From the NCBI RefSeq assembly GCF_003993795.1, contig NZ_RWKV01000015.1, forward strand, positions 62,001 through 126,000: a stretch of DNA of 64,000 bases, read 5' to 3'. Numbering within the stretch: position 1 is the stretch's first letter; each line of letters opens with the position of its first letter. The notes under the pieces are model-generated. The model ran no database searches. It was not told the DNA's origin and was given only the letters and a program-made list of their open reading frames with translations. This DNA comes from Aquabacter cavernae. Its GTDB lineage: Bacteria > Pseudomonadota > Alphaproteobacteria > Rhizobiales > Xanthobacteraceae. Positions 1-6,898 of this stretch are shown one piece after another. A program made the position numbers and the translations under genes.

Positions 1-193
1 CAATAAAATTACGATTTAAGTCAGAAATAAAAATTAAATAATCAATACAATTATTGATTAATACATACAATTACGTGATTTATTCGATGAATTTTCTATC
101 GAAACACACGAAATTCCAAACCATCATCGGAATGAATACATACTCCGGAAAACGCTCATCCAGGCCGATGGCGCGCCACTCCTGCTCCGGAAA
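1..193. other. AT-rich intergenic segment with perfect palindrome
   Basis: No convincing gene is visible here. The first 170 bases are very AT-rich in a window that is otherwise strongly GC-rich. A perfect 9-bp inverted repeat lies at 39-47 and 52-60 (TAATCAATA, loop CAAT, TATTGATTA). It could be a regulator site or part of a promoter for a gene left of the window. A short open frame starting near 54 runs through the terminator of the next gene and has no coding character. Confidence 0.5.
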
Positions 194-222
194 CAAAAAA
201 AGCCCCGGCTTGCGCCGGGGCT
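194..222 (-). terminator. Rho-independent terminator of the oxalate carrier gene
   Basis: A 9-bp GC stem (AGCCCCGGC / GCCGGGGCT, loop TTGC) at 201-222 is flanked on the plus strand by a run of A from 195. On the minus strand this reads as stem followed by a U tract, directly after the stop codon of the leftward gene ending at 259. A second small hairpin lies at 228-245. Confidence 0.85.
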
Positions 223-258
223 CTAGGAGCCGCCCGGAGGCGGCTGGAGGGACTGGTG

Positions 259-1563
259 TCAGACGCCGGCGGGAACTTGGCCCGTCGTGCGCGCCGCCGC
301 TTCCGCATTGAGCCGGTGATGCCGGGCGAGAAGTGGCTTGAGAATGAAGAGAGCCGAGAAGGCAGCCGTCAGGTCCATGGCGGCGACGATATAGAGCACC
401 ACAGCCCAGGAGCCGGTCGCCTCCATGATGAGGTTCGCCACCGGCACCAGCAGGGCCGCGAAACCCTTGGCCGTGTAGAGCACGCCGTAGATCTTGCCCA
501 CATGGGCGCTGCCGAACGTGTCCGCCGCCGTGGCCGAGAACAGCGAGTAGACCTCGCCCCAGGCCAGGAAGACGATGCCCGACAGGATGATGAACGCCCA
601 CGGATTGTGACCGAACGTGCCGAGGGCGACGATGCCGATGCCTTCCATGGCGAAGGCGAAGAACATGGTCTTCTCACGGCCGATATGGTCGGAGATCCAG
701 CCGAACAGCGGACGGGAGATGCCGTTCAGGATGCGGTCCAGCATCAGCGCGAAGGGCAGCGCGGCCATGGCGAAGAAGTAGAGGTTCACCTGAACATGCT
801 TCACACCGAGATCTTCCGCGATGACGCCCAGCTGGGCCACCGCCATGAGGCCGCCTGTCACCGTGCAGATGAACATGAACAGCATGACCCAGAAGACCGG
901 AGTCTTGAGCGCCTCGGTGAGCGTGTAGTCGCGGCGGCTCTGGGCCACCGTGCTGGAGAACACCACCTCGCCCTTCTGCGGCGCGCGCAGGAAGCCGGCG
1001 GCGAGCAGAATGACCAGGCCCTGGATGCAGCCGAACAGGAAGAACACGTCACTATACGAGGTCGTCTTCAGCATGTTGGCGATGGGCATGATGGTGAGCA
1101 CGGTGCCCGAGCCGTAGCCGGCGGCAGTGAGGCCCACCGCGAGGCCGCGCTTGTCCGGGAACCACCGCAGCGCGCTGTTGACGCAGGTGGAATACACGCA
1201 GCCGACGCCGATGCCGCCGATCGCCGCGCCCACATAGAAGCCGGTGAGCGAGGTGGCATAGGAGTTCACGATCCACGACAGGCCGGTGAAGAGACCGCCC
1301 ACCAGAACCACGGCGCGCGGGCCGTACTTGTCGATGAAATAGCCCTGGACCGGCGAGAGCCAGGTCTGCACCACCACGAAGACGGTGAAGGCCACCTGGA
1401 TGGAGGCGCGGCTCCAGCCATTGGCGTTCTGAATCTCCGGGACGAACAGCGTCCAGGAATATTGGATGTTCGCTGCCGCAACCATACAGACAACGCCGGC
1501 GATCAATTGAAGCCAGCGATTGGCGGACACCTGCGCCACGCCACCACTTTGAGATGAAGCCAT
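259..1563 (-). CDS. oxlT: MFS oxalate/formate antiporter family transporter
   Basis: This 434-residue, 12-segment membrane protein belongs to the OxlT branch of the major facilitator superfamily, which exchanges oxalate for formate across the inner membrane. The family pattern is clear: an N-terminal NIQYSWTLFVPE segment, FIDKYGPR in loop 2-3 and SRPLFGWISDHIGREKTM after TM8. Charged residues in the pore half include R277/R284 and K366 (in YTAKG); OxlT uses an Arg in TM8 and a Lys in TM11 to bind oxalate. I chose the ATG at 1563, which is preceded by TAGGAAAC, over an in-frame start near 1659 that has no ribosome site. The gene lies 92 bases downstream of frc on the same strand, so the two are probably co-transcribed. 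Net direction of transport cannot be read from sequence. Confidence 0.85.
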   Translation of the reverse strand: MASSQSGGVAQVSANRWLQLIAGVVCMVAAANIQYSWTLFVPEIQNANGWSRASIQVAFTVFVVVQTWLSPVQGYFIDKYGPRAVVLVGGLFTGLSWIVNSYATSLTGFYVGAAIGGIGVGCVYSTCVNSALRWFPDKRGLAVGLTAAGYGSGTVLTIMPIANMLKTTSYSDVFFLFGCIQGLVILLAAGFLRAPQKGEVVFSSTVAQSRRDYTLTEALKTPVFWVMLFMFICTVTGGLMAVAQLGVIAEDLGVKHVQVNLYFFAMAALPFALMLDRILNGISRPLFGWISDHIGREKTMFFAFAMEGIGIVALGTFGHNPWAFIILSGIVFLAWGEVYSLFSATAADTFGSAHVGKIYGVLYTAKGFAALLVPVANLIMEATGSWAVVLYIVAAMDLTAAFSALFILKPLLARHHRLNAEAAARTTGQVPAGV

Positions 1564-1655
1564 GTTTCCTACCCTTTGAGCACTTTTATTTTTTTGAAGC
1601 GTGAAGCCGGCGCGCCCGTTTGTTGTTTTCCCTCCGAGCGCCGGCCGATTGGAAC

Positions 1656-2885
1656 TCAAACCGCGCCGTTGGCGCGCATGCTCGCAATATCCTCCACGCC
1701 ATAACCAAGGCGGGCGAGGACATCCTCCGTGTGCTCGCCCAGCAGCGGCGCCCGTTCCACGGGAACATCGCTGTCGGAGAGGCGGATGGGAGAGGCGACG
1801 GTCACATAGGTGCCGCGCTCGGGATGGGGGATCTCCACCAGGAAGCCGCGCTCATAGAGAGAGCGGTCCTCGATGATGTCCTTGGTGGAGAGGATGGGGC
1901 CGCAGGGAACGTCGATGGCGTTCAGCGCCTTCATAACTTCAAACTTGGTGCGGTTGCGCGTCCAGCCTTCGATGAGGCCGAAGCAGGTCTCCAGCCGCTG
2001 GGCGCGGGCTTCATGGGTGGAGAAGCGCTGGTCCTCGATGAGGTCGCGCCGCCCGATGAGCCGCATGAGCGGGGCCCAGCCCTGGGGCTGGATGATCACG
2101 TAGCAGTAATCATTCTCCCCGCCGGGCGCGCAGCGCAGGGCCGCGCCCGGCTGGCCGCCGCCGGAGGCATTGCCGGTCCGCGGCACGCAATCCCCCGCCA
2201 CGGTGCTGGGATATTCCGGCAGGGTGCCGGCGCCGAGCCGCTGCTGGTCGCGCAGCTTCACGCGCAGCAGGTTCATCACGCAATCCTGCATGGCCACTTC
2301 CACCCGCTGGCCACGCCCCGTGACCGTGCGCTGGTAGAGCGCCGCCAGGATGCCCGCCACGCAATGGATGCCCGTGCCGGTATCGCCGATCTGGGCGCTG
2401 GTGGCGGTGGGCGGGCCGGAGCGCCAGCCGGTGGTGCTCATGGCCCCGCCCATGGCCTGGGCGATGGTCTCATAGGCCTTCGCCTCCACCCCGCTCTCGT
2501 CGGCGAAGCCCTTGATGGACGCATAGATAAGGCGGGGATTGAGCGCGGACATGCGCTCCCAGGTGAGGCCCTGGCGGTCCAGCACCCCGGCGCCGAAATT
2601 CTCCACCATCACGTCGCTCTGTTCCACGAGGCGCAGCAGCGCTTCCTGGCCCTGGGTCGACTTGATGTTGAGCGTGACGCTCCGCTTGTTGGCGTTGAGC
2701 ATCGTGAAATAGAGACTGTCCACATTGGACTTGTCGCGCAGTTGGGAGCGCGTGATATCGCCCCGGCGCGGCATCTCCACCTTGATCACGTCCGCCCCCA
2801 TCCAGGCGAGCAATTGCGTCGCGGATGGTCCGGACTGCACGTGCGTCATGTCGAGCACGCGGACACCGTCAAGTGCCTTGCCCAT
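1656..2885 (-). CDS. frc: Formyl-CoA:oxalate CoA-transferase (CaiB/BaiF family)
   Basis: This 409-residue class III CoA-transferase moves CoA from formyl-CoA to oxalate, giving oxalyl-CoA and formate in the cytoplasm. It tracks the Oxalobacter enzyme closely: THVQSGPSATQLL near the N-terminus, NVDSLYFTMLNANKRS at 54-69, the catalytic Asp at 168 (in AQIGDTGTG), VAMQD..NLLRVKLRDQQRL, and the mobile glycine loop SGGGQPG at 241-247. Length is close to the family norm of about 428. The ATG at 2885 follows GGGGTAGAGGC. Its partner, oxalyl-CoA decarboxylase (oxc), is not in the window. Expression is probably under the GntR-type regulator at 3805 through the site at 3002-3015. Confidence 0.9.
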   Translation of the reverse strand: MGKALDGVRVLDMTHVQSGPSATQLLAWMGADVIKVEMPRRGDITRSQLRDKSNVDSLYFTMLNANKRSVTLNIKSTQGQEALLRLVEQSDVMVENFGAGVLDRQGLTWERMSALNPRLIYASIKGFADESGVEAKAYETIAQAMGGAMSTTGWRSGPPTATSAQIGDTGTGIHCVAGILAALYQRTVTGRGQRVEVAMQDCVMNLLRVKLRDQQRLGAGTLPEYPSTVAGDCVPRTGNASGGGQPGAALRCAPGGENDYCYVIIQPQGWAPLMRLIGRRDLIEDQRFSTHEARAQRLETCFGLIEGWTRNRTKFEVMKALNAIDVPCGPILSTKDIIEDRSLYERGFLVEIPHPERGTYVTVASPIRLSDSDVPVERAPLLGEHTEDVLARLGYGVEDIASMRANGAV

Positions 2886-2966
2886 GCCTCTACCCCTGGA
2901 ACCTGCCCTGTAGCGCCAGTCTGTGCCGGCTTTTTCAAGGTGCGCACCGCCGAAGCGGCCCTGGAC

Positions 2967-3015
2967 CCAGAGGGTTTCCCCTCTGGAATTACGTCTATTG
3001 GATTACGTATACCAG
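2967..3015 (-). promoter_or_regulatory. frc upstream region: hairpin, direct repeat and putative GntR operator
   Basis: On the frc coding strand, CTGGTATACGTAAT lies 117 bases before the start codon (plus-strand 3002-3015). The half site ATTACGT also occurs at 2988-2994, giving a direct repeat with 14-base spacing. An 8-bp perfect hairpin (CCAGAGGG, loop TTTC, CCCTCTGG) sits at 2967-2986, in the likely leader. The 14-mer recurs exactly at 3604-3617 in front of the regulator gene, in the same orientation relative to the gene it precedes. Confidence 0.6.
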
Positions 3016-3076
3016 ACGAAAAGAGATAACACGGCCCTCTCCCTCCGGCAAACGGATTTACGCCGAAAGTCGAAGA

Positions 3077-3541
3077 TCAGCGCAGCGCGGACAAAGCAGC
3101 GCCCATGGTGCTGACGCCCGGCTGCACGTCCGCCTCTTCCTCATGCAGGTAGTGGCGGATCAGGTCGGTGGCGCTGATCACGCCCACCAGGCCGTGCTCC
3201 TCGATCACCGGCAGGTGGCGCACTTCATGCTCGTTCATGAGGCGGAGCACCGTGCCGATGCTGTCCGACAGGCGGCAGGAAATGACGGCGCGCTTGATGA
3301 AGCTGGCCACCGACAGGCTCGCTGTGGTGGAGCCGTTGTCCACCAGAGCGCGGGTCACGTCGCGCTCGGAGAACACGCCCACCACCGTATTACCCTCGGT
3401 GCGGCACACGTCCTTCACCACCACGGAGGAGATGTTCTCGCGCTTCATGATGAGCGCGGCGGTTCCCACCGTTTCGTTCATCCGCACCGTGATGATGCGG
3501 GCATGGCGCTTCTCGCGCAGGATGTCATCGACCGTGATCAT
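3077..3541 (-). CDS. Two-CBS-domain protein
   Basis: This 154-residue soluble protein is a tandem CBS pair (about residues 8-65 and 75-132) with nothing else attached. Conserved pieces include VGVFSERDVTRAL in the first domain and VRHLPVIEEHGLVGVISATDLI in the second. Such pairs usually bind adenosine nucleotides or related ligands and control a partner protein. I chose the ATG at 3541 (MITVDDIL), preceded by GAGAGGGAAC, over an upstream in-frame start. The gene lies between frc and the GntR regulator, shares the regulator's upstream region in divergent orientation, and may run on into frc. Its role in oxalate use is inferred from position only. Confidence 0.8.
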   Translation of the reverse strand: MITVDDILREKRHARIITVRMNETVGTAALIMKRENISSVVVKDVCRTEGNTVVGVFSERDVTRALVDNGSTTASLSVASFIKRAVISCRLSDSIGTVLRLMNEHEVRHLPVIEEHGLVGVISATDLIRHYLHEEEADVQPGVSTMGAALSALR

Positions 3542-3603
3542 GTGGCGTTCCCTCTCGTTTAACGCCCGCGGTTGAACCCGGGTCGGCTTACATTCCAACC
3601 ATG

Positions 3604-3617
3604 CTGGTATACGTAAT
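3604..3617 (+). promoter_or_regulatory. Putative GntR operator between CBS gene and regulator gene
   Basis: CTGGTATACGTAAT is an exact copy of the site upstream of frc. It lies 63 bases before the leftward CBS-domain gene and 188 bases before the rightward regulator gene, so it could control both. The core GGTATAC is near-palindromic, as FadR/FCD-type sites often are. A weaker TACGTAT core occurs at 3731-3737, nearer the regulator start. Confidence 0.6.
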
Positions 3618-3804
3618 ACGCCGTGTCAAGGGATGGAATTGCTCCAGGCCCAATGTTGCATTGCGGAATAAGTGCCGAAGCGCTTCTCTCAACATGGGGT
3701 TACTTGCCGAACCCTGGAGAAGATGCGATCTACGTATGATGTATTTCGCTTCTTCAGGAAGCGGACGGTAGGATGGCGCTGAGCGGCATCGGGCAAGGGT
3801 TCAG

Positions 3805-4494
3805 ATGACGTACCAAGATATCAACGTGAAGCCGATCGAGACGGAATCGAGCTTCCGGATGAAGGCGTACAAGGCCCTGAAGGCGGCCATCATGGAGATG
3901 GACATCTACAGCCACTCCGAAGAAATCCGTCTGGAAGAGCGTCAGCTCTCCGAGAAGCTGGGCGTCTCCCGCACCCCCATCCGCGAGGCCATGACGCTGC
4001 TGGAGCAGGAAGGCTTCGTGCGCTCCGTGCCGCGGCGCGGCATCTTCGTGGTGCGCAAGACCAGGCAGGAAATCCTCGAAATGATCACCGTGTGGGCGGC
4101 GCTGGAGGCCATGGCGGCCCGCCTCGCCTGCGAGGTGGCGAGCGAAGGCGACATCCGCAAGCTGCGTGAGAATGTCCAGGCCTTCGCCAATCGTGACCCC
4201 GAAGAGTTCGTCTCCGAATATTCCGAAGCCAACCTCGCCTTCCACAAGCAGATCATCCGCATGTCCGGCTGCAGCCTCATCGCCGAGACCACGGAGAGCC
4301 TGTTCCCGCACATGCGCGGCGTGCGCAAGCTGACCATCGGCCAGGATCACCGCGCCCAGCGCTCCATCCTCGACCATACCCGCATCGTGGAAGCCATCGA
4401 GAAGCGGGACGCGGACCTTGCCGAGCGCCTGGTGCGCGAACACACGCTGGGCCTCGCCCGGCATGTGGAGGAGCATGGCGAGTTCCTGAACTGA
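3805..4494 (+). CDS. GntR family regulator, FadR/FCD subfamily
   Basis: This 229-residue protein has a winged helix at about 18-85, with recognition helix LGVSRTPIREAMTLLEQEG, followed by an all-helical FCD ligand domain at about 90-222. The His residues in ANLAFHKQII, LDHTRIVEAI and VREHTLGLARH fit the metal-binding set typical of FCD domains that sense small carboxylates. Position next to frc and the oxalate carrier suggests it senses oxalate, formate or an acyl-CoA; this is inference. It probably regulates itself and the leftward genes through the two 14-bp sites. The ATG at 3805 follows AAGGGTTCAG. Confidence 0.85.
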   Translation: MTYQDINVKPIETESSFRMKAYKALKAAIMEMDIYSHSEEIRLEERQLSEKLGVSRTPIREAMTLLEQEGFVRSVPRRGIFVVRKTRQEILEMITVWAALEAMAARLACEVASEGDIRKLRENVQAFANRDPEEFVSEYSEANLAFHKQIIRMSGCSLIAETTESLFPHMRGVRKLTIGQDHRAQRSILDHTRIVEAIEKRDADLAERLVREHTLGLARHVEEHGEFLN

Positions 4495-4516
4495 GCCCTG
4501 CGCACTTTGATCCCAA

Positions 4517-4554
4517 ATGAAAAAGGCCGCGCCCGAAGGCGCGGCCTTTTTCAT
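4517..4554. terminator. Bidirectional terminator between convergent genes
   Basis: A 14-bp stem (AAAAAGGCCGCGCC, loop CGAA, GGCGCGGCCTTTTT) at 4520-4551 carries A and T runs on its two sides, so it can end transcription from the rightward regulator gene and from the leftward YciI gene. Confidence 0.9.
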
Positions 4555-4579
4555 TTTCGACAAATGGGATGCCGGCGCC

Positions 4580-4870
4580 TCAGGCGTTGGGGTTCTTGAA
4601 CACCCATTTCCAGGGCAGAACCTCGACGCTCTCGAACAGGCCGGCCTTGGCGAACGGATCGTTCTCCAGCAGCGCCTTCGCTTCCGCGGCGCTCTGCGCC
4701 TCCACCACGAGCATGGAGCCGATCATGCGCGACCCATCCTCGGTCACGAGCGGGCCGCCGATCGCCACCTTGTCCGCATTGGCGTTCAGGAATTCCAGAT
4801 GCGCCGGACGCGCCTCGGCGCGCACATGCTCGTGATTCGGCTTGTCCTTCTTAAGAACGACGAACAGCAT
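4580..4870 (-). CDS. YciI family protein
   Basis: This 96-residue single-domain protein has the YciI ferredoxin-like fold pattern. It contains RPAHLEFL near residue 21, the GGPLV turn, GSMLVVEAQSAAEAKALL and a C-terminal WKWVF. Family members are small dimeric proteins of poorly defined enzymatic role, often with a conserved His in the pocket; the His in RPAHL fits. The ATG at 4870 has a strong GGGAGGGT site. It lies 54 bases downstream of carA's stop end, on the opposite side of the terminator from the GntR gene, but this says little about function. In many Hyphomicrobiales a YciI gene sits near other housekeeping genes. Confidence 0.8.
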   Translation of the reverse strand: MLFVVLKKDKPNHEHVRAEARPAHLEFLNANADKVAIGGPLVTEDGSRMIGSMLVVEAQSAAEAKALLENDPFAKAGLFESVEVLPWKWVFKNPNA

Positions 4871-4924
4871 GAATGACCCTCCCTTGATATATGGCCGCTG
4901 GTCCGGGAGGCGCCGGAGGGCGCC

Positions 4925-6133
4925 TCAGGCCGCGGCCTTCTTCTTCGCCATCAGGTCCACGAAGCGGTCGAACAGATAGTGGCTGTCCTGCGGGCCGGGC
5001 GAGGCTTCCGGGTGGTACTGCACCGAGAAGACCGGCCGGTCGGCCAGCGCGATGCCCGCGTTCGAGCCGTCGAACAGGGACACATGGGTCTCGCGCGCAT
5101 TGGCCGGCAGGCTCTCGCGATCCACGGCGAAGCCGTGATTCATGGAGGTGATCTCCACCTTGCCGGTGGTCAGGTCCTTCACGGGATGGTTCGCGCCGTG
5201 ATGGCCCTGGTGCATCTTCACCGTACGACCGCCCACCGCGAGGCCGATCATCTGATGGCCGAGGCAGATGCCGAAGGTGGGAATATCGCTGGCGATCAGC
5301 TCGCGGATCACCGGAACCGCATATTCACCCGTGGCCGCCGGATCGCCGGGACCGTTGGACAGGAACACGCCGTCCGGCTGGAGAGCGAGGATGTCGGCGG
5401 CAGCGGTGGTGGCGGGCACCACGGTCACCTTGCAGCCCGCGCGGGCCAGCAGGCGCAGGATGTTGCGCTTCACGCCATAGTCGATGGCCACCACATGGAG
5501 CTTGCCGCTGCCCTCCTGGCCATAGCCCTCGGGCCACTGCCAGGGGGTCTCGTCCCAGTTGAACCGCTGGGCGGAGGTGACGCCGGGAACGAGGTCCATG
5601 CCCTCCAGGCCCGGCCACTCGCGGGCTTTGGCCTTCAGCGCCTCCACGTCGAACACGCCGTCCGGATGGTGGGCGATCACCGCATTGGGCATGCCGGTTT
5701 CGCGGATCAGGGCGGTGAGGGCGCGGGTGTCGAGGCCGGAGATGCCGGCAATGCCGCGCGCCTTGAGCCACTGGTCCAGATGGCGGGTGGCGCGATAATT
5801 GGACGGCTCGGTCACCGCGGTGCGCAGCACCACGCCGCGCACGCCGGACGCCCCGGCCATGGACACCGTCTCGATGTCCTCTTCATTCGTTCCCACATTG
5901 CCGATATGCGGGAAAGTGAAGGTGATGATCTGGCCGCTATAGGAGGGATCGGTGAGAATCTCCTCATAGCCGGTGATGGCGGTGTTGAAGCAGACCTCTC
6001 CCACACCCTCGCCCACGGCGCCGAGGCCCACGCCCTCAAGGACGGTTCCATCGGCCAGCACGAGCAGCGCGGTCGGTTTGGGTTCGGTCCAGCCTTCGGC
6101 CGGGATCGGGGCGTGATCTTGTTCCTGGGTCAT
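4925..6133 (-). CDS. carA: Carbamoyl-phosphate synthase small subunit
   Basis: This 402-residue protein supplies ammonia from glutamine to the large subunit CarB for carbamoyl phosphate used in arginine and pyrimidine synthesis. The N-terminal CPSase_sm domain (LVLADGTVLEGVG to about 170) is followed by a class I glutamine amidotransferase domain with its nucleophile Cys in FGICLGHQM and the His in SVQYHPEASPGP. The ATG at 6133 gives the usual length; in-frame upstream codons would add an unrelated tail. The ribosome site there is weak. carB is not in the window. The gene is divergent from the YqeY gene with about 170 bases between them. Confidence 0.95.
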   Translation of the reverse strand: MTQEQDHAPIPAEGWTEPKPTALLVLADGTVLEGVGLGAVGEGVGEVCFNTAITGYEEILTDPSYSGQIITFTFPHIGNVGTNEEDIETVSMAGASGVRGVVLRTAVTEPSNYRATRHLDQWLKARGIAGISGLDTRALTALIRETGMPNAVIAHHPDGVFDVEALKAKAREWPGLEGMDLVPGVTSAQRFNWDETPWQWPEGYGQEGSGKLHVVAIDYGVKRNILRLLARAGCKVTVVPATTAAADILALQPDGVFLSNGPGDPAATGEYAVPVIRELIASDIPTFGICLGHQMIGLAVGGRTVKMHQGHHGANHPVKDLTTGKVEITSMNHGFAVDRESLPANARETHVSLFDGSNAGIALADRPVFSVQYHPEASPGPQDSHYLFDRFVDLMAKKKAAA

Positions 6134-6304
6134 GGATCGCCTAGATAAGGCGTCACGCGCCGCGACGCCAGAGGGCCGGTGGCTGTGCCACCGAATTCCT
6201 CGCGGGTGAGGCTGCGGTCCGCACGCCGGAGTGCGGTTTGCACCGGATCGGCCTTCCGCCGACACCTCCCCTCACGCGACGCTTTCGACACCCAAGAGGA
6301 CACC

Positions 6305-6763
6305 GTGCTCCGCGACGATATCAATACTGCGCTCAAGGATTCCATGAAGGCCGGCGACAAGCTTCGCCTGTCCACGCTGCGCCTCGTTAATGCGGCCATC
6401 AAGGACCGCGACATCGAAGCCAGAGGCCTGGGCAAGGACCCGCTCGGCGATGACGAGGTGCGCTCGCTTCTGGCCAAGATGGTGAAGCAGCGCGAGGACA
6501 GCGCCCGCATTTATCTGGAAGGCGGCCGCCCCGAGCTGGCCGAGCAGGAAAAGGCCGAGATCCTCGTGATCCAGCATTTCCTGCCCAAGCAGCTCACCGA
6601 AGAGGAGACCCGCGCCATCATCGCCAATGTGGTGGCGGAGATCGAGGCGAAGGGCATCAAGGACATGGGCCGCACCATGGCCGTGCTGAAGGAGCGCCAT
6701 GCGGGCGCCATCGACTTCGGCAAGGCCTCCGCCTGGGTGAAGGACGCGCTCACCGCCGCCTGA
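6305..6763 (+). CDS. GatB/YqeY domain protein
   Basis: This 152-residue helical protein has the YqeY fold related to the C-terminal tRNA-binding domain of GatB. Seen features are LRDDINTALKDSMKAGD at the start, LRLVNAAIKDRDIEARG, and the C-terminal half IKDMGRTMAVLKERHAG. The start is a GTG at 6305 preceded by AAGAGGACACC; a longer in-frame ATG at 6179 lies in the promoter region and has no ribosome site. It is followed by dnaG after 135 bases, an order common in alphaproteobacteria. The biochemical role of free YqeY proteins is not settled. Confidence 0.9.
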   Translation: MLRDDINTALKDSMKAGDKLRLSTLRLVNAAIKDRDIEARGLGKDPLGDDEVRSLLAKMVKQREDSARIYLEGGRPELAEQEKAEILVIQHFLPKQLTEEETRAIIANVVAEIEAKGIKDMGRTMAVLKERHAGAIDFGKASAWVKDALTAA

Positions 6764-6898
6764 TCCGCTGCGCCTGACCCTGTGGACAGCGGGAAGAACG
6801 GGGACACCTCGTCTTCCCGTTGGCCTTGCCGCTGGACGGTCGCTCATATGGGCGGCTGGTGGTAAAGTTTATGCCTGAGGCTCGCGAGTCCGCCCTGA

